This document shows positions 61,249-64,000 of a stretch of 64,000 nucleotides of DNA, piece by piece. The stretch is from Rhodoferax sp. GW822-FHT02A01 (GTDB lineage: Bacteria > Pseudomonadota > Gammaproteobacteria > Burkholderiales > Burkholderiaceae_C). The notes under the pieces were generated by a model. That model had not been told where the DNA came from. It did no database searches and saw only the letters and a program-made list of their open reading frames with translations. Position 1 is the stretch's first letter. Each line of letters opens with the position of its first letter. The stretch covers positions 1,550,001 through 1,614,000 of the forward strand of contig NZ_CP152376.1 in the NCBI RefSeq assembly GCF_038784515.1, given 5' to 3'. Position numbers and translations under genes: made by a program.

Positions 61249-62052
61249 TTAGCGTTTGAGCGCGGGTGCAATGGACTCGGCGCCCTTGGCGTTGACACCC
61301 ATGTAGACACCCAGCGCCACCGTCACGTCCGAGGTATAGCCGGGATAGGGAAAGCGTTGCTGGCGGAAGCAGTCGTTGAGGCGGCGCTGCATTCCCCAGA
61401 GCTCGCCACTGCTCACGCGGTAGGCCGGCCATGCCGCAAACCCCACGCCATCGCCCGGGTTCTTGGTGAGGTCCGGCAGATCCTGCAAGCGGATGCGCTT
61501 GCCTTCCTGGCCATGGCACGACGCACAGGAAAAATCGTAAGGGCCGGCCCGGTAATAGAACGCACGTTTGCCCAGCTCGTAGGCAGTCTTTTCTGCTGTG
61601 TGGGCTTGCGGCAGATTGAAATGCATGCCCTTGGACTCGGCAGAGATCCAGGCCACCAGGCTTTCGATCTTTGCCTGCTCTCCCTTGCCAAAGGGGGTAT
61701 TGATGATGACCTTGGAGTCAAAGCCCTGCAGGGTTTCCATGCAGGTCAGCAGTCGCGACTCCAGATCCTGCACCCTGCCAGTGTCTGCAAACCATCGGGG
61801 CAATTCAACAAACGCCCCTTTCACTACGCCAGCACCCTTGCCCAGGTTGCATTGCTCCAGGGAGACGTTTTTCGGTCCCCGTTTTTGCTTCCACAACTCT
61901 TCGCCCTTGGCCTCAAACAGGTCTGCCGGGTTGCCGTCAGCCAGCATGGCACGGTATTCGGCAATGGCGTCGCTTGCCGACTTCTGCTGCGCCAGACCGG
62001 CCGTCGAAACGGCAACGGTTGCAACGGCAATGAGTGTCCAGAGTGTTCGCAT
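61249..62052 (-). CDS. soxA: L-cysteine S-thiosulfotransferase subunit SoxA (monoheme type)
   Basis: A 267-residue SoxA with a signal peptide. Only one heme motif is seen, CASCH at residues 176-180. The place of the second heme in diheme SoxA instead carries Cys68 and Cys104, as in monoheme proteins where these form a disulfide. The active-site cysteine (persulfide ligand) is Cys228 in LNDCFRQQRFPYP. Start at 62052 after the signal-peptide analysis; it precedes soxX by 10 bp. Confidence 0.93.
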   Translation of the reverse strand: MRTLWTLIAVATVAVSTAGLAQQKSASDAIAEYRAMLADGNPADLFEAKGEELWKQKRGPKNVSLEQCNLGKGAGVVKGAFVELPRWFADTGRVQDLESRLLTCMETLQGFDSKVIINTPFGKGEQAKIESLVAWISAESKGMHFNLPQAHTAEKTAYELGKRAFYYRAGPYDFSCASCHGQEGKRIRLQDLPDLTKNPGDGVGFAAWPAYRVSSGELWGMQRRLNDCFRQQRFPYPGYTSDVTVALGVYMGVNAKGAESIAPALKR

Positions 62053-62066
62053 AGTGGCTCCGGTGT

Positions 62067-62378
62067 TCAGGAGACGGTGGCTTCGTCCGTACGCTTTTCG
62101 CCCTTGTTGTCGATCCATGACATGGTGATCTTGTCCCCAGCCTTGGCGCCCTTGACGCTGAACTGCAGAAACGGATTCTTGGCGACCGAGGGGCCCCATT
62201 GGGCGGTCATCACGGTCTTGCCGTTGAGCTGTGCCGTCACTTCCTGGATATACCAGGCGGGTATCGCCTTGCCGGATGCGTCCTTGCGCAAACCGGTCTC
62301 CATTTCATGACTCATCAGCACGCGAACAGTTGCTTTGTCTCCAGCGGCCTGGGCGCGAATGCGCATCGGATCTGCCAT
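62067..62378 (-). CDS. soxZ: Sulfur-carrier partner SoxZ
   Basis: A 103-residue SoxZ that pairs with SoxY. It begins MADPMRIRAQAAGDKATVRV and contains SHEMETGLRKDASGK and NPFLQFSVKGAKAGDKITMSW, family hallmarks. It lacks a signal peptide and is exported with SoxY, which carries a Tat signal. The ATG at 62378 has an AAGGAGAAC site. Confidence 0.95.
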   Translation of the reverse strand: MADPMRIRAQAAGDKATVRVLMSHEMETGLRKDASGKAIPAWYIQEVTAQLNGKTVMTAQWGPSVAKNPFLQFSVKGAKAGDKITMSWIDNKGEKRTDEATVS

Positions 62379-62432
62379 GGTGTTCTCCTTCAATATGGGT
62401 AGGTTGACTGGGCTGGCTAGTGGGGCGGCTGC

Positions 62433-62900
62433 TTAGCCGCCGCATCCGCCCAGGGTGACTTTGATTTCCTTGGAGGCATACAGGGAGCGCCCGTCGGCCA
62501 TCATCGCCACGGCGAATACATTGGACGACTGCCCCATCTTCACGCGGGTGGAGAAGTTGGCGTCTACCGCATCGGTCACATCAAACATGGCCGACAGCAT
62601 GGAGGGATTCTTCTCCACCAGCAGCAATATGCGCTTGACGCCTGGCAGCGCAGTCGATGCGCCCACGGGCACCACGGCGCCGTTCTCGGCAATGTCGGGC
62701 CCGGTAATCGTCACGTCCTTGCTCTCGGTGGGCGCACTGCCACCCAGGGCTTTCATCAAGTCGGCCATGTTCTTGGCATCAAAGGCCGCGACGTTGAAGC
62801 CGGCCGCCTGCGCCTGGGCCAGCTCAGGCAAAAGCCCCAATGTCGCCAACATCGCTGCCACCTGGGTGGACCGCGCAAGCATCTGTCTACGGGTTGTCAT
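62433..62900 (-). CDS. soxY: Sulfur-carrier protein SoxY
   Basis: A 155-residue SoxY that carries sulfur intermediates on the C-terminal Cys153 of GGCGG, the defining mark. A Tat signal (TTRRQMLARS) leads the protein. It lies 27 bp after soxD and 54 bp before soxZ. Confidence 0.96.
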   Translation of the reverse strand: MTTRRQMLARSTQVAAMLATLGLLPELAQAQAAGFNVAAFDAKNMADLMKALGGSAPTESKDVTITGPDIAENGAVVPVGASTALPGVKRILLLVEKNPSMLSAMFDVTDAVDANFSTRVKMGQSSNVFAVAMMADGRSLYASKEIKVTLGGCGG

Positions 62901-62927
62901 ATGTATCTCCTATGAATCTAAACAATC

Positions 62928-64000
62928 TCACTTACCGGCACCGCTGGCAATCCATCGGGCCAAGGTACGCGCCTCCGCATCGCTCAGGGTCTGCGCCGGC
63001 ATCACGTTGCTGCCCCAAAGGCCCGTGCCACCGGAGCGGATCTTTCCTGCAAGGTAGGTTTCAATATCGGCACGCCCAGCGTACTTGCTTGCAACCTCCC
63101 TGAAGCCCGGCCCCACGATCTTGCTATCGATTCCGTGGCATGCCGTGCAGGCGTATTTCTTGGTCAGCGTATCCGGGCTGGCCGGGCCCGCCGCCACTGC
63201 AGCAGGAGCTGTCTTGACATTGGTAGCCGCTGCCCGGGCTTCGACGACAGAGGTGGATGGTGGGCGCGTGGTGTCCACACCGTGCTGGGCACCCACGGTA
63301 CGGTTTTGCTCAGCCAGATTGCCATGGGCATTGCGTGCAAAGTCAGGTAGTGAAGACTTCACCGTGACCTCTGTGGCGCAATCCTTCATGCAGGCCACGG
63401 CTTTCACGTCCGGCTTGCCACCGTTGCCCATCCCCTTGCCCGGCCACAGGCCGTGGTCTGTGGTGATGCCATTGCGGTTGGGTAGCAGTTTCTGCACATC
63501 AGCCATGTTGGTGTTGGAAAGCACCAGGTTGTCCGGCACGATGCCGCCCAGATTCAGCAGATAGGCCACAACAGCGTAGACCTCGTTGGTGGACAGGGAC
63601 TTGGGCGCGTTCCACGGCATGGCGCGGTTGATGTAGTCCCACAGTGTGGACAAGGTGGACACCTTCATCAAGGTGGTACGGCCCGGATAGGCTGGGTCAT
63701 TCAGGCGCGCGACGTGACCGGTCTGGATGTCTTGCGCCGTAGTGCCGCCCACCAGTGGCGAGAAGGTCTGGTTGCTCTCGCCAAACACGCCATGGCAAGC
63801 TGCGCATTTGGACTCCCAGATGTCCATGCCTTGGGCAACGGAACCTGAGCCTGCTGGCAACCCTTTGAAGTCGGGTCGCACGTCGATATCCCAGGCGGCC
63901 AGTTCCTTGGGCGTTGCGCTGCGGCCAATGCCCACATAGGCCGTATCGGACCAGGCGTTGGTGCCAGTCAGCGCGCAAAGGCCCGCCAGCATAGCCACTG
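62928..64000 (-). CDS. soxD: Diheme cytochrome c SoxD (5' end outside window)
   Basis: The frame is open to the right window edge; at least 356 residues are seen. Two c-type heme motifs, CAACH (about residue 70) and CTACH (about 290), joined by a domain with DVKAVACMKDCATEV and an Ala/Thr-rich linker, match SoxD. With SoxC (probably just beyond the edge) it forms the sulfane dehydrogenase that oxidises SoxY-bound sulfur by six electrons. Without SoxCD, sulfur globules form; its presence points to complete oxidation to sulfate. Confidence 0.93.
   Translation of the reverse strand, partial: VAMLAGLCALTGTNAWSDTAYVGIGRSATPKELAAWDIDVRPDFKGLPAGSGSVAQGMDIWESKCAACHGVFGESNQTFSPLVGGTTAQDIQTGHVARLNDPAYPGRTTLMKVSTLSTLWDYINRAMPWNAPKSLSTNEVYAVVAYLLNLGGIVPDNLVLSNTNMADVQKLLPNRNGITTDHGLWPGKGMGNGGKPDVKAVACMKDCATEVTVKSSLPDFARNAHGNLAEQNRTVGAQHGVDTTRPPSTSVVEARAAATNVKTAPAAVAAGPASPDTLTKKYACTACHGIDSKIVGPGFREVASKYAGRADIETYLAGKIRSGGTGLWGSNVMPAQTLSDAEARTLARWIASGAGK

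Noticed and set aside
1..64000. tRNA, rRNA, CRISPR arrays, insertion sequences, prophage and plasmid functions
   Set aside because: Searched by eye on both strands; no cloverleaf-like genes, repeat-spacer arrays, transposase or integrase reading frames, or replication genes were seen.

Overview
The window is one contiguous piece of a GC-rich, gene-dense chromosome. The gene families point to a betaproteobacterium of the order Burkholderiales, most likely the family Comamonadaceae (Rhodoferax/Polaromonas/Variovorax-like). The evidence is the soxCDYZAXB order, the bifunctional IolC-DUF2090 protein, the DUF3149 small protein and a Comamonadaceae-type palindromic repeat near 9.4 kb. I see no rRNA, tRNA, CRISPR array, prophage or insertion sequence. 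The organism assignment is inference from gene content, not from a marker gene.

Layout. 1-5.2 kb: an azoreductase (cut by the window edge), a patatin-like phospholipase, and a NitT/TauT-type ABC operon ending in a carboxymuconolactone-decarboxylase-like protein. 5.2-6.5 kb: a CueR-type regulator divergent from an AhpD-like peroxidase/rhodanese pair whose promoter carries a perfect 18-bp palindrome. 6.5-20.8 kb: an inositol catabolic region. The minus-strand operon iolC(-DUF2090)-iolD-iolE-iolB-iolA plus an unknown membrane protein faces a sugar (probably inositol) ABC importer, a LacI regulator and a mocD/mocE-like oxygenase/ferredoxin pair resembling rhizopine demethylation genes. Short GAAAA/TTTTC dyads lie in both divergent promoter regions. 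20.8-29.9 kb: a TPR protein, then a LacI-led operon with a second ABC importer (one binding protein, two permeases, a 72-residue membrane protein, two different ATPases) and DhaL/DhaK kinase subunits.

29.9-36.0 kb: phenylalanine/tyrosine degradation. The minus-strand operon is hpd-VOC-fahA-phhB-phhA-SDR, with divergent Lrp/AsnC and maiA. The SDR resembles dihydropteridine reductase and would recycle the PhhA cofactor. No homogentisate dioxygenase of the usual kind is present; a VOC-fold protein sits in its place. 36.0-43.1 kb: mixed genes, namely bactofilin, LysR with a pyridoxal reductase, a GlxA-type regulator with an isochorismatase-like hydrolase, and PaiB with a MocR regulator. The relic of a LysE-type exporter lies next to an internally shortened monooxygenase-domain gene. 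43.1-48.3 kb: an FAD oxidoreductase and a sigma-54 activator, with a flavin monooxygenase behind dyad activator sites and a -24/-12 promoter. 48.3-54.8 kb: pstS with a Pho box, small respiratory and regulatory genes around a Crp/Fnr regulator, a ClC chloride channel and a chemoreceptor.

54.9-64.0 kb: a sulfur-oxidation operon on the minus strand, soxD(partial)-Y-Z-A-X-B, then glcG-like, dsrE-like, soxT-like, soxH-like and soxW-like genes and an ArsR regulator. Together these would oxidise thiosulfate in the periplasm, import sulfur compounds, maintain SoxY and sense reactive sulfur. Overall the window describes a heterotroph with wide substrate range (inositols, polyols, aromatic amino acids) and supplementary energy from thiosulfate.
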